The notes beneath the pieces were generated by a model. The model saw only the letters and a list, made by a program, of their open reading frames with translations. It was not told the DNA's origin and did no database searches. A stretch of DNA of 64,000 nt from Candidatus Gastranaerophilales bacterium (lineage in GTDB: Bacteria > Cyanobacteriota > Vampirovibrionia > Gastranaerophilales > Gastranaerophilaceae). The position numbers were made by a program, and so were the translations under genes. The stretch covers positions 1-64,000 of the forward strand of contig CALUVW010000007.1 in the NCBI GenBank assembly GCA_944324315.1, read 5' to 3'. This document shows positions 42,112 through 50,191 of this stretch, one piece after another. Every line of letters begins with the position of its first letter. Position 1 is the first letter of the stretch.

Positions 42112-43056
42112 ATGAAAATAAGTGTAAAAGTGCCGGCGACAACGGCGAATTTAGGTCCCGGATTTGACTGTCTGGGTATGGCTTTACCAATCTATAATAC
42201 AATTACTATAGAGGAAACAGTTTTGCCCGGAACAGGCGTAGAAATTAATGTCCTGAATGATGATTCAACTAATGATGATTTATTAATGGAACATATACCG
42301 ATGGACGAAAACAGCATTATTTATAAGGCTGTCGAATTATTATATAATTCTATAGGTCAAACTCCTAGTGAATTAAAAATTACTGTACAATCTCAAATAC
42401 CTATTGCCAAAGGACTCGGCAGCAGTGCATCAGTTATTGTCGGCGGCCTTATTGCGGCAAATGAACTTTTAGGTCATCCTGCGGATGAAGTAGCTCTATT
42501 ATCAATAGCTACAGAGGTTGAGGGGCATCCTGATAATGTTACCCCGGCAATTGTAGGAGGGCTTGTTTTGACATCTCTCGAGGATGACGGAAGAGTTGTT
42601 TATAGAAAACTTGAATGGCCCGAAGAATGGAGTATAACTGTGTGCGTCCCGGACTATGAACTTTTAACAGATATATCGCGTTCAGTCTTGCCAAAGGAAG
42701 TTGCAAGAGAAGATGCCGTTTTTAATGCTAAACGTCTCGCAATGTTTGTTCAGGCTGTTAACACAAAAGATGATGAGTTGATGAGGCTTGCTCTGCAAGA
42801 CAGATTGCATCAACCGTACAGAATGAAACTTGTTCCCGGATTAGACAGCATTATTGAAAATTTAAAGCATGAAGAAAATGTTCTGGGCTGTGTTTTGAGT
42901 GGAGCAGGGCCTTCTATCGTTATTATTTCAAAGAAAAATGATATTGAAAAAATTAAAACAATTGTAAAAAATACGTGGGAAGCTCAAAATGTAAAGGTCA
43001 ATATTATGACTCTGCCTATTGAGAAAAACGGAGCGCAAATAATTAATCATGAATAA
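42112..43056 (+). CDS. thrB: homoserine kinase
   Basis: This GHMP-family kinase phosphorylates L-homoserine in threonine biosynthesis. The 314-residue length is normal. The N-terminal VKVPATTANLGPGFDCLGMA, the ATP loop IPIAKGLGSSASV (about residue 101), EGHPDNVTPAI and the C-terminal GCVLSGAGPS motif are all present. GAGGG precedes the ATG. No thrA or thrC is adjacent, so the pathway is dispersed. A bidirectional terminator follows. Confidence 0.96.
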   Translation: MKISVKVPATTANLGPGFDCLGMALPIYNTITIEETVLPGTGVEINVLNDDSTNDDLLMEHIPMDENSIIYKAVELLYNSIGQTPSELKITVQSQIPIAKGLGSSASVIVGGLIAANELLGHPADEVALLSIATEVEGHPDNVTPAIVGGLVLTSLEDDGRVVYRKLEWPEEWSITVCVPDYELLTDISRSVLPKEVAREDAVFNAKRLAMFVQAVNTKDDELMRLALQDRLHQPYRMKLVPGLDSIIENLKHEENVLGCVLSGAGPSIVIISKKNDIEKIKTIVKNTWEAQNVKVNIMTLPIEKNGAQIINHE

Positions 43057-43090
43057 ATAAGAGGCTCACCAATTTTGGAGAGCCTCTTAT
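43057..43090. terminator. bidirectional terminator between thrB and the coiled-coil gene
   Basis: A perfect 11-bp stem ATAAGAGGCTC/GAGCCTCTTAT with a 12-nt loop between two convergent stop codons. Confidence 0.75.
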
Positions 43091-43095
43091 ATTTA

Positions 43096-43623
43096 TTAAG
43101 CCTGGCTTGTGTATTCCGGAGTAAATGATTTTGCTCCAGCCTGTTCTTCTTTCTTCTTCGCTTCGTATTCGGATTCTGCGAGTTTTAATCGAGATTCAAG
43201 ATTATCTTTTTGAGTTTGCAAGTCATCTTCAACGTCTTTCAAAGCCTGTAGCTGTGATTCTTTCATCATGTCAAAAGTATTCTGCCAGATATTCTGAGCC
43301 ATAGCAAATTGTTGTTGAACATACTGTTGAACTCCGCAATATTTAGAATATGCGTCTGTATTCAGTCCACTCATTGAGCCTAAAACATTATTCGGATCAA
43401 ACTGGATACCAGCCTGCGCCATTGCACCAAAAGTTGCAGCCTGCATTTGAGCTTGCATCTGCATTTTTATATTGCGTTCCTGGGCACTAAACATCCTTTC
43501 CATGTTAGCGACTTCTCGCGTAACACGGCGCAAGCGGCTCTGGACACTTGTCATTTGATACTGGAGATCTCTGACAAGTTTTCCGGCCATTAATTTACCA
43601 TATGCGCCTGATAGAAAACCCAT
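43096..43623 (-). CDS. coiled-coil lineage-type hypothetical protein, 175 aa
   Basis: I do not recognise a known family. It starts MGFLSGAYGKLMAGKLVRDL, with helical segments rich in R, Q and M (MTSVQSRLRRVTREV, AQMQAATFGAMAQAG) and a strong C-terminal coiled coil (about residues 115-165). No signal peptide is seen. The ATG at 43623, with GAGGA upstream, is preferred over a frame extension that runs through the shared promoter element. Together with the genes starting at 13681, 14967 and 22831 it carries the GCAATT-N11-ATATACTT element, suggesting a common regulon. Function unknown; the composition suggests an assembling structural protein. Confidence 0.72.
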   Translation of the reverse strand: MGFLSGAYGKLMAGKLVRDLQYQMTSVQSRLRRVTREVANMERMFSAQERNIKMQMQAQMQAATFGAMAQAGIQFDPNNVLGSMSGLNTDAYSKYCGVQQYVQQQFAMAQNIWQNTFDMMKESQLQALKDVEDDLQTQKDNLESRLKLAESEYEAKKKEEQAGAKSFTPEYTSQA

Positions 43624-43651
43624 GTTAGTATCCTCTGTTTTTAGTCCTCGT

Positions 43652-43685
43652 AAATATATAAAGTATATATTCCCTTGCAAATTGC
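43652..43685 (-). promoter_or_regulatory. shared upstream element, copy 4 (GCAATT-N11-ATATACTTTATATAT)
   Basis: On the minus strand GCAATT (43680-43685), 11 bp, then ATATACTTTATATATTT. It ends about 27 bp before the ATG at 43623. Confidence 0.7.
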
Positions 43686-43789
43686 TATTTTTATAATAAT
43701 TGTTAACATTTCTTTACACAAAAATAACCGAATTATGTAAATTGCAAAATTAGTTTGTTCTTGCTAAAATTCACAAAAAAGGAGATTTT

Positions 43790-44830
43790 ATGCTCAATAA
43801 AAGATTTTTAACAAGTAAAAATATAATTTTTGCTGTTTTAGTAGTTGCCTTGCTTTTAATATTGCCTAAGATAATAGGGATATTAATGTTGTTTTTCGGG
43901 GCATACGTAATTGCATGTGCTCTGAATCCTTATGTGACAAAACTTATGCATAAAATGAACAGAACAGCTGCTTCTTCGCTTGTAATCTTAGGAAGTATAC
44001 TCGGAATAATTGCATTGTTTATTCCGATAGCATTTGTAGCATACAAAGAAATTAAAACCTTTTTATTAACTTTACCTGAAAAAATTACAGAAGTAACAAA
44101 TTTTCTTCTTCATGTAGAGTTTTATGGGCATAAAATACCTGAGATGCTTGATCCGTCTACAATATTCGGACAATCATCTTCATTTGCTCAGGGGCTTGTA
44201 AATCAGTCCTGGAGTCTGACAGTAAGCATATTCCAGCTTGTTATGGTGTCAATAGCTTTAACAATGATTGTCTACTATATCCTTGTTGACAAAACTTATC
44301 TCAAAGAAAAATTTTTGGAATTTTTCCCGCCGGATTTGAAACTCAAGGCGGAAGAAATATTGTCAACAATAAGCAACAAAGTCGGCGGGTATGTCAGGGC
44401 ACAAATACTTTCTATGGCTGCTGTCGGAATTATGATGGCAATAATTCTTGTCATACTTAGGGTTGAATATTCAACATTACTTGGCCTTATAACAGGTATT
44501 TTAGATATTGTTCCGCTGCTTGGACCTACAATAGCTCTTGGGGTAATTTTGCTTGTAGCATATCCTATGGGGATTGGAAAAATTATACTTATTATTATCG
44601 GATTTCTTCTAGTGCAGCAAATTTCAAATTATGTTGTAAGACCGGTTTTATTCGGGAAATTAATGGAACTTCACCCGTTAATGATATTTCTGGCTTTGTT
44701 TTTAGCAGAACAGTTTTTAGGTTTCTGGGGAGTAATTCTTTCTCCGGCAATTGCAGCAACTGTTTGTGTGCTTATAGATGAACTTTACATCGCACCGATT
44801 AATCTGAAAGCAAAAGAAATTGATGAATAA
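43790..44830 (+). CDS. AI-2E family transporter (PerM/TqsA-like permease)
   Basis: This 346-residue membrane protein has about eight helices. The family's conserved C-terminal pattern is visible: GYVRAQILSMAAVG, LLGLITGILDIVPLLGPTIA, and VRPVLFGKLMELHPLMIFLA. Members have been linked to autoinducer-2 export or Na+/H+ antiport, and for most the substrate is unknown. An AAAAAAGGAG ribosome binding site precedes the ATG. The stop overlaps the next gene start by 8 bp. Confidence 0.92.
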   Translation: MLNKRFLTSKNIIFAVLVVALLLILPKIIGILMLFFGAYVIACALNPYVTKLMHKMNRTAASSLVILGSILGIIALFIPIAFVAYKEIKTFLLTLPEKITEVTNFLLHVEFYGHKIPEMLDPSTIFGQSSSFAQGLVNQSWSLTVSIFQLVMVSIALTMIVYYILVDKTYLKEKFLEFFPPDLKLKAEEILSTISNKVGGYVRAQILSMAAVGIMMAIILVILRVEYSTLLGLITGILDIVPLLGPTIALGVILLVAYPMGIGKIILIIIGFLLVQQISNYVVRPVLFGKLMELHPLMIFLALFLAEQFLGFWGVILSPAIAATVCVLIDELYIAPINLKAKEIDE

Positions 44831-46352
44831 AAAAGAAGTATACTTATATAATAAAAACGTTAATAAAAATTCCGATTTCATTATGTGGATGGCATTTCCC
44901 GGAATTTACTCATTTTCAATGTCGTCGCTTGGTTATTTGTGGATGTATAAAATTATTGATGAAGCTGATAATGTCAATATAGAAAGAATTTGTTCTGACA
45001 CCTCAAATACTAAATATAAAATTTCAGATGTAAATTTATTCGGATTTTCTTTTTCGTTTGATATGGATTTTCTGACAATTTTTTCAATGCTTGAAAAATA
45101 CAACATTCCTCTGGAATCAAAAGACAGGGATGATTTTCCTCTAATATTTGCTGGAGGACCTGTTGTGAGTGCGAATCCGGAACCTTACAAAGATTTTTTT
45201 GACTTTTTTATAATCGGTGACGGAGAGGATATAAATCTTGAAGTCGTAAAAATATGCAAGGCTTCACAAAATAAACAAGAAGCGCTAAAAAAATTGTCTG
45301 AAATAAACGGAGTTTATGTACCAAAATACGCTCAAAAAGTAAAAAAACTTACCAAGAAGCTTACTGAATGTATATATACACCTGTTTTAAGCGAAAATGC
45401 ATTTTTTAAAAATACTTTTATTCTGGAAATGGCAAGAGGCTGCGCAAACAGATGCGGATTTTGTCTTGCCTCATATCTTAATTTGCCGTTAAGAACTGTT
45501 CCTTATGAAGAACTAATAAAAACAATTGAATTAGGTCTTTCTCATACAAACAAAATAGCACTTTTAGGAGCACAAATAAGTGCACACCCGCATTTCCATG
45601 ATGTATGCAAATATATTTATGAAAAAATTAATAATGGGCAAAATGTTGAGATGAGCGTATCTTCTTTAAGGGTTGATGCAATCACTCCTGAAGTTATAAA
45701 AACGCTTGTTGCAGCCGGACAAAAAAATACTACGCTTGCTATTGAAGCCGGAAGTGAAAGATTAAGACGTGTAATAAACAAAAATTTAACAGAGTCACAA
45801 ATATTTAACGCAGTTAAAATTGCAAAAGAAAACGGTTTAAAAGGGTTAAAATTTTACGGAATGATAGGTCTGCCGTCAGAAACCGATGATGATATCAATG
45901 CCCTGATTGAATTAGGCAAGAAATTAAAATCACTATATAAAGGTTTTGACATCGCATTTGGATTTTCAAGTTTTGTACCAAAGCCAAATACGCCTTTTCA
46001 GTGGTGCGGCAGGGAAAAAACAAAACAACTTGAAGCAAAAGCTGAGTTTTTAAAAAAAGAATTTCATAAGCTTGGAATTACTGTTCATATTTCAAGCATA
46101 AAATGGGATTACTGGCAAGCTGTTTTATCAAGAGGGGATGGTTCACTAGGAAAATTTATTCTTGAAGTCTATAAGCAGGGAGGAAAACTAGGGGCATTCA
46201 AGTCTGCTGCTAAAAAATTTAATATTGATACAGATTATTTTGCCTGCACTGATTATGAATTTGCGCAAAAACTTCCCTGGGATTTTATTGAGATAAAACC
46301 GGGTAAAGAGTTTTTAATAAAGGAAAATCAAAGGCTTTTAAATCAAGTTTAA
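44823..46352 (+). CDS. B12-binding-domain radical SAM protein
   Basis: This 509-residue enzyme has an N-terminal cobalamin-binding-like Rossmann region (with FAGGPVVSANPEPYKDFFD) and a radical SAM core with the iron-sulfur motif CANRCGFC (CxxxCxxC, about residue 206). Elp3/MiaB-like strands (SVSSLRVDAITPEV, IEAGSERLRRVINK) and a C-terminal extension follow. The ATG at 44823 overlaps the transporter stop by 8 bp, so the two are coupled. The substrate is unknown; related proteins in anaerobes are widespread and mostly uncharacterised. Confidence 0.88.
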   Translation: MNKKEVYLYNKNVNKNSDFIMWMAFPGIYSFSMSSLGYLWMYKIIDEADNVNIERICSDTSNTKYKISDVNLFGFSFSFDMDFLTIFSMLEKYNIPLESKDRDDFPLIFAGGPVVSANPEPYKDFFDFFIIGDGEDINLEVVKICKASQNKQEALKKLSEINGVYVPKYAQKVKKLTKKLTECIYTPVLSENAFFKNTFILEMARGCANRCGFCLASYLNLPLRTVPYEELIKTIELGLSHTNKIALLGAQISAHPHFHDVCKYIYEKINNGQNVEMSVSSLRVDAITPEVIKTLVAAGQKNTTLAIEAGSERLRRVINKNLTESQIFNAVKIAKENGLKGLKFYGMIGLPSETDDDINALIELGKKLKSLYKGFDIAFGFSSFVPKPNTPFQWCGREKTKQLEAKAEFLKKEFHKLGITVHISSIKWDYWQAVLSRGDGSLGKFILEVYKQGGKLGAFKSAAKKFNIDTDYFACTDYEFAQKLPWDFIEIKPGKEFLIKENQRLLNQV

Positions 46353-46972
46353 AGCGGTTTAAAGTCACAATACATAAGGCTTGACCACTTCTCGTAATAA
46401 CTTATTTGTGTTGCACTTCCTGATTTTATATAAATTTTGTGCAGTGAACTGTGAGGAATATTTAGAGCACAGCATATTGCAGCTTTTATAACATCTTTAT
46501 GCGTTACTATAATAATTCTGTTACCCAAATTTTTCTCTATTATGTTATTAATAGAATTATTAACCCTGTTAATAAAATTTGTAATACTTTCAGCATCTTC
46601 GGGTACTGCAATTTCAGGAGAATTAATAAATTTATCCAAATCTTCCGGATATTTTTCATCTACCTGTTCAAAAGTCAAACCGTTAAAACGTCCGCATTTT
46701 CTTGGATGCAAATCTTCAATTATCTCAAAATCCTGTTTAAATGATTTAGCTATAGTTGCAGCAGATTGAACTGAACGAAGGGCCGGTGAAGTGTAAATTT
46801 TATCATTTTTGACACCTCTTTCTCGTAAATATTCACAAATTTTTTCGATTTCTTCCTGTCCTGCATCATTTAATGGAGGATACGACTCCGCATCGGTAAA
46901 TCTGTCGTCTTCGCTGTATACTGTTGATCCGTTACAAATAAAAGTTATTTTACATTTTCTGCTAAAATACAT
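46349..46972 (-). CDS. histidine-phosphatase-superfamily protein lacking the catalytic RHG motif
   Basis: The 207-residue protein follows the histidine phosphatase (phosphoglycerate-mutase-like) fold: IYTSPALRSVQSAATIA, the segment RKCGRFNGLTFEQVDEKYP and the second catalytic His in IIVTHKDVIKAA. The N-terminal active-site motif, normally RHG(E)T, reads ICNGST, so the phospho-accepting His is Asn and the Arg is Cys. Each change needs only one base. It is therefore probably catalytically dead, perhaps a phospho-ligand-binding pseudoenzyme. A strong AGAGGTG ribosome binding site argues that it is still expressed. The stop shares TTAA with the convergent radical SAM gene. Confidence 0.82.
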   Translation of the reverse strand: MYFSRKCKITFICNGSTVYSEDDRFTDAESYPPLNDAGQEEIEKICEYLRERGVKNDKIYTSPALRSVQSAATIAKSFKQDFEIIEDLHPRKCGRFNGLTFEQVDEKYPEDLDKFINSPEIAVPEDAESITNFINRVNNSINNIIEKNLGNRIIIVTHKDVIKAAICCALNIPHSSLHKIYIKSGSATQISYYEKWSSLMYCDFKPL

Positions 46973-47038
46973 ATTTCACCTCTTTTTAATTAATTATAAC
47001 ATTATTTTGTGCTATAATCAAGAAAAAAGGAGATTTAT

Positions 47039-47536
47039 ATGAAAGGTAAAGCATTTAAGTTCGGAGATAATATATCAACAGACCATATAGCTCCAGGAAG
47101 GCTGTTTCATTTGCGTTCAAATCTTCCAGAGTTTGCAAAACACGTTTTGGAAGACGCTGATCCGAATTTTGCATCATCTATGCATAAAGGGGATTTTATT
47201 GTTGCAGGATCTAATTTTGGTTTAGGTTCGTCGCGCGAGCATGCTCCGCAGATAATAAAAATTGCAGGTGTAGGAGCAGTTATTGCAAAATCGTTTGCCA
47301 GAATATTTTACCGAAATGCAATTAATATAGGACTTCTTGCTATTGAATGCGATACTGATTCAATTGATGCTGGAGATGAACTTGAGCTTGACATTGAAAA
47401 CGGAGTAATTAAAAATTTGACTAATGGGACAATTGTACAAACTGAGCCATTACCGCCTGTTATGATTAAATTACTGCAAGACGGAGGTCTTGTTGAACAT
47501 ATAAAGAAATATGGAGATTTCAAGCTTACTGATTAG
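47039..47536 (+). CDS. leuD: 3-isopropylmalate dehydratase small subunit
   Basis: This 165-residue protein is the swivelling domain of isopropylmalate isomerase (leucine biosynthesis) or the related homoaconitase/citraconate enzymes of the archaeal-type small-subunit family. [27 protein letters not shown] and [19 protein letters not shown] are diagnostic. An AAGGAG ribosome binding site and a TGCTATAAT promoter box precede the ATG. The large subunit leuC is not adjacent. Confidence 0.92.
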   Translation: MKGKAFKFGDNISTDHIAPGRLFHLRSNLPEFAKHVLEDADPNFASSMHKGDFIVAGSNFGLGSSREHAPQIIKIAGVGAVIAKSFARIFYRNAINIGLLAIECDTDSIDAGDELELDIENGVIKNLTNGTIVQTEPLPPVMIKLLQDGGLVEHIKKYGDFKLTD

Positions 47537-47538
47537 AT

Positions 47539-48216
47539 TTACCAGCCTTTAAGACTTTGAAGCATAGATGTTGCGTCTTGACTATTTTTGGTTCTTAATC
47601 TTATATATTCACGTTTGTCATTATTTATAACACACATTGTCTGGCCGCATCGCTTCAAAAATTCAGATAACAATGAATAGTCAGAAGCTTTTTGTCTAAC
47701 AGCATTACATTCTTCAAAACTGTTACATATTTTTGAAGGTCCGGGAGTACCTAATGCTGCATTACTAAAAGATTTTTCGGTATAAGCCTGTAAAATATAT
47801 TCATCTACCATTTCTCTTGATGTTAAATATTCAAAAACTGTATCATTAAATTTTATGTCATTTTCAGAATTTGAATATGTATAAAAAACAACTTTTGTGC
47901 TTGAAGCAAATATATTCGTCCAGATATTTGATGCCTTATATCCCCTGATTACTGCTTCCGGAATTATATTTGGCTGATACCCGCCATATTTTTGAACAGC
48001 TTTTTTATCTCTGTTTGTTTCAAATAAGTTTATTTTATCCTTTGAAGAATTTGCTTTTGAATCAAGATTTGCAGTTAATTTGCGATATGCATTATAAAAA
48101 TCAGATGGAGCAAATCCTTCTAAAAAACCCGTAAAATAACCAATACACAATAATACTATTAAGCAAATAATAAAACTTATAACTTCTTTTGATTTTTCTT
48201 TCTTTTTATCACTCAT
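47539..48216 (-). CDS. membrane-anchored hypothetical protein, thioredoxin-fold-like
   Basis: This 225-residue protein has one N-terminal membrane helix (about residues 13-31, ISFIICLIVLLCIGYFTG) and an extracytoplasmic domain. The segment STKVVFYTYSNSENDIKF and the late CGQTMCVINN recall a thioredoxin-like beta-strand and a Cys pair, but the CxxC motif is not in the usual position, so the assignment is tentative. The ATG at 48216, with GGAGAG upstream, is preferred to one five codons earlier. Its stop is 2 bp from the convergent leuD stop. Confidence 0.6.
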   Translation of the reverse strand: MSDKKKEKSKEVISFIICLIVLLCIGYFTGFLEGFAPSDFYNAYRKLTANLDSKANSSKDKINLFETNRDKKAVQKYGGYQPNIIPEAVIRGYKASNIWTNIFASSTKVVFYTYSNSENDIKFNDTVFEYLTSREMVDEYILQAYTEKSFSNAALGTPGPSKICNSFEECNAVRQKASDYSLLSEFLKRCGQTMCVINNDKREYIRLRTKNSQDATSMLQSLKGW

Positions 48217-48276
48217 AAAACTCTCCAACACTTTTATGATAATTATATAGCAATATTAATATATTTGCAATGTTTG

Positions 48277-48305
48277 TTGACAATAAATTATCAGCATAGT
48301 TTAAT
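48277..48305 (+). promoter_or_regulatory. promoter of rpsL-rpsG
   Basis: A consensus -35 TTGACA (48277-48282), a 17-bp spacer and a -10 TTTAAT (48300-48305). The expected leader is about 80 nt. Confidence 0.75.
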
Positions 48306-48394
48306 ATAAGTACACGCTTAGCCGAAATTTTCGTGCTGGATTTGACGGTTAAGACAAAAGTGTAGTTAACAAAGACAGCAAAAGGAGAAATTAA

Positions 48395-48781
48395 ATGCCT
48401 ACAATTAACCAGCTTGTACGTTCAGAACGTAAAAAGCTTAAAGACAAAACAAAATCTCCCGCATTGATGGATTGTCCTCAAAGACGCGGAGTATGCACAA
48501 GGGTTTACACTACAACCCCTAAAAAACCTAATTCTGCTTTGAGAAAAGTAGCAAGGGTTAGATTAACAAACGGATTTGAAGTTACTTCATATATTCCGGG
48601 TATCGGACACAATCTGCAGGAACACAGTGTTGTTCTAATCAGAGGCGGAAGGGTAAAAGACCTTCCAGGTGTAAGATATCACATTGTTAGAGGTACTTTA
48701 GATACTGCAGGCGTTGCAAACCGTGCACAGAGCAGATCTAAATACGGTGCCAAGAAAAATGCTAAAGGAGGTAAGAAGTAA
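48395..48781 (+). CDS. rpsL: 30S ribosomal protein S12
   Basis: S12, 128 residues, in the decoding centre. [38 protein letters not shown], and [21 protein letters not shown] with its RGTLD end are conserved. The streptomycin-relevant Lys in TTPKKPN and the Lys in GRVKDLP are wild type. A Shine-Dalgarno AAAGGAG precedes the ATG. The stop overlaps rpsG by one base (TAATG). Confidence 0.98.
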   Translation: MPTINQLVRSERKKLKDKTKSPALMDCPQRRGVCTRVYTTTPKKPNSALRKVARVRLTNGFEVTSYIPGIGHNLQEHSVVLIRGGRVKDLPGVRYHIVRGTLDTAGVANRAQSRSKYGAKKNAKGGKK

Positions 48782-49251
48782 TGTCAAGACGTTCAAAACC
48801 AGCTAAAAGAATTCCGTTAGCAGATCCTGTATACAACAGCGTTGATATTTCAAAATTTATCAATAGAATTATGAGACGCGGTAAAAAATCACTTGCTGAA
48901 AAAATCTTCTATGCTACATTAACGAAAATAGAAGAAAGAACCGGTGAAAAACCCCTTGATATTTTCCAGAAAGCAATGACAAATGCAACACCGCTTTTGG
49001 AAGTTAAAGCAAGACGTATCGGTGGTTCTACATATCAAGTTCCTATAGAAGTTAAAGCTGACAGAGGTTTTGCTCTTGCTTCTTCTTGGTTGATTGAATC
49101 AGCTAAAAAACGCGGCGGCAAATCTTTCATTGACAAATTAACAAATGAAATTATTGATGCTTCAAACGGCTCAGGTGCTGCTTGCAAGAAACGTGAAGAT
49201 ACTCATAAAATGGCTGAAGCTAACAAAGCTTTTGCTCACTACAGATATTAA
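48781..49251 (+). CDS. rpsG: 30S ribosomal protein S7
   Basis: S7, 156 residues, the 16S 3'-domain assembly protein. It starts [49 protein letters not shown] and the KREDTHKMAEANKAFAHYR tail are diagnostic. It is coupled to rpsL through TAATG. A terminator follows directly; the usual fusA and tuf genes are absent. Confidence 0.98.
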   Translation: MSRRSKPAKRIPLADPVYNSVDISKFINRIMRRGKKSLAEKIFYATLTKIEERTGEKPLDIFQKAMTNATPLLEVKARRIGGSTYQVPIEVKADRGFALASSWLIESAKKRGGKSFIDKLTNEIIDASNGSGAACKKREDTHKMAEANKAFAHYRY

Positions 49252-49269
49252 TATTGATTAAATATATCA

Positions 49270-49304
49270 AAAAAAGAGTTCCGAAATTTTCGGAACTCTT
49301 TTTT
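49270..49304. terminator. strong bidirectional terminator after rpsG
   Basis: A perfect 16-bp stem AAAAAAGAGTTCCGAA/TTCGGAACTCTTTTTT with a 3-nt loop between convergent genes. Confidence 0.88.
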
Positions 49305-49623
49305 ATATTAAGCTTTTTACAACTAAATCAACAGTTTGAAGTTTTGAATAATTATTTTTTATTAAATCCAAATTTTTAAGAATAGAAGAATGCAATTTTT
49401 CGTTATCATTTTTATCTTGTGTTTCAAACAGCTCAGATGCTGTAACATTTAACACAGAAGCTAATTTCTCTAGAGTTTTAGCTGATACAAAACCTTTTCC
49501 TGTCTCAACAAGACTTAGCGATTTAATTTCTAAACCAATAAGCTCAGCGAGAGCATCTTGCTTTAAAATAGATAAAAAAATAGGATTTACACTTGCTGAA
49601 GTGTTATTAACATTGGGCGTCAT
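49303..49623 (-). CDS. XRE-family helix-turn-helix protein, apparently N-terminally truncated
   Basis: The protein has an XRE/Cro HTH core: KQDALAELIGLEIKSLSLVE (helices 2 and 3) and KTLEKLASVLNVTASELFE. The first helix, normally about 20 residues of the form IKxLRxxKGLxQ, is missing. Its place is taken by a non-HTH sequence (MTPNVNNTSASVNPIF) that is simply the antisense of the prepilin start. This suggests a deletion junction near 49560-49580. A C-terminal helical tail of about 45 residues follows. Whether it is still made is unclear; no convincing ribosome binding site is seen. Confidence 0.6.
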   Translation of the reverse strand: MTPNVNNTSASVNPIFLSILKQDALAELIGLEIKSLSLVETGKGFVSAKTLEKLASVLNVTASELFETQDKNDNEKLHSSILKNLDLIKNNYSKLQTVDLVVKSLI

Positions 49624-50191
49624 AGGAGTAGTTGCAGCAATAACAATTCCAACACTAATTTCTAATTATCAAAAAAAAGTTATATCAGTAAGTTTAAAAA
49701 AGGCTTATGCCACGATATCAAACGGATTTCGATTATCAGAAGTTAATAACGGACCATATTCCGAATGGCCGCAAGGATCGTTGCTTGATTATGATACATT
49801 TTGGAATGTATATATAAATCCATATTTTACGGGAAGTAAAATATGCAGCACTATGACAAAGGGATGTGGTTATAATTCTGAATCACCAGAATTTAGGAAA
49901 CAGTGGAGCGGAGCGCTCTGGAATTGTGCAACGGGAGCATCTGAATTATTATTTCAGCTTGCTGACGGCACAGTTATTCTTTATCCGAAATTTACAAATG
50001 GCCCTAACGGAGAAATTTGGTATTCATATATATTATTTGTTGATGTTAACGGGCCTAAAGGACCTAATACATATTGTAAAGATGTTTTTCCTTTTAATAG
50101 AGGTAATGGCAAACTAGAACCTATTGAATGCACTTTAACAATAGTAGAAAATGGCTGGGAATTTCCTTATGACTATCCATATCGCATTTAA
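49579..50191 (+). CDS. type IV prepilin-like protein with missing 5' end
   Basis: The frame contains KIGFTLAEVLLTLGVIGVV (processing site and hydrophobic helix), LISNYQKKVISVSLKKAYATI, DVNGPKGPNTYCKD and the C-terminal LTIVENGWEFPYDYP, all of which match the other two prepilins in this window. No ATG with a ribosome binding site precedes the KIGFTLAEV segment: upstream, the frame runs open into the antisense of the HTH gene. The first standard start is a GTG at 49601, which would remove the processing motif. I give the coordinates from the KIGF segment. It is probably a 5'-truncated pilin gene. Its stop shares TTAA with the convergent downstream gene. Confidence 0.65.

Noticed and set aside
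46349-46972. Annotation as an active phosphoglycerate mutase or alpha-ribazole phosphatase
   Set aside because: The RHG motif is absent, so catalysis by the family mechanism is not supported.
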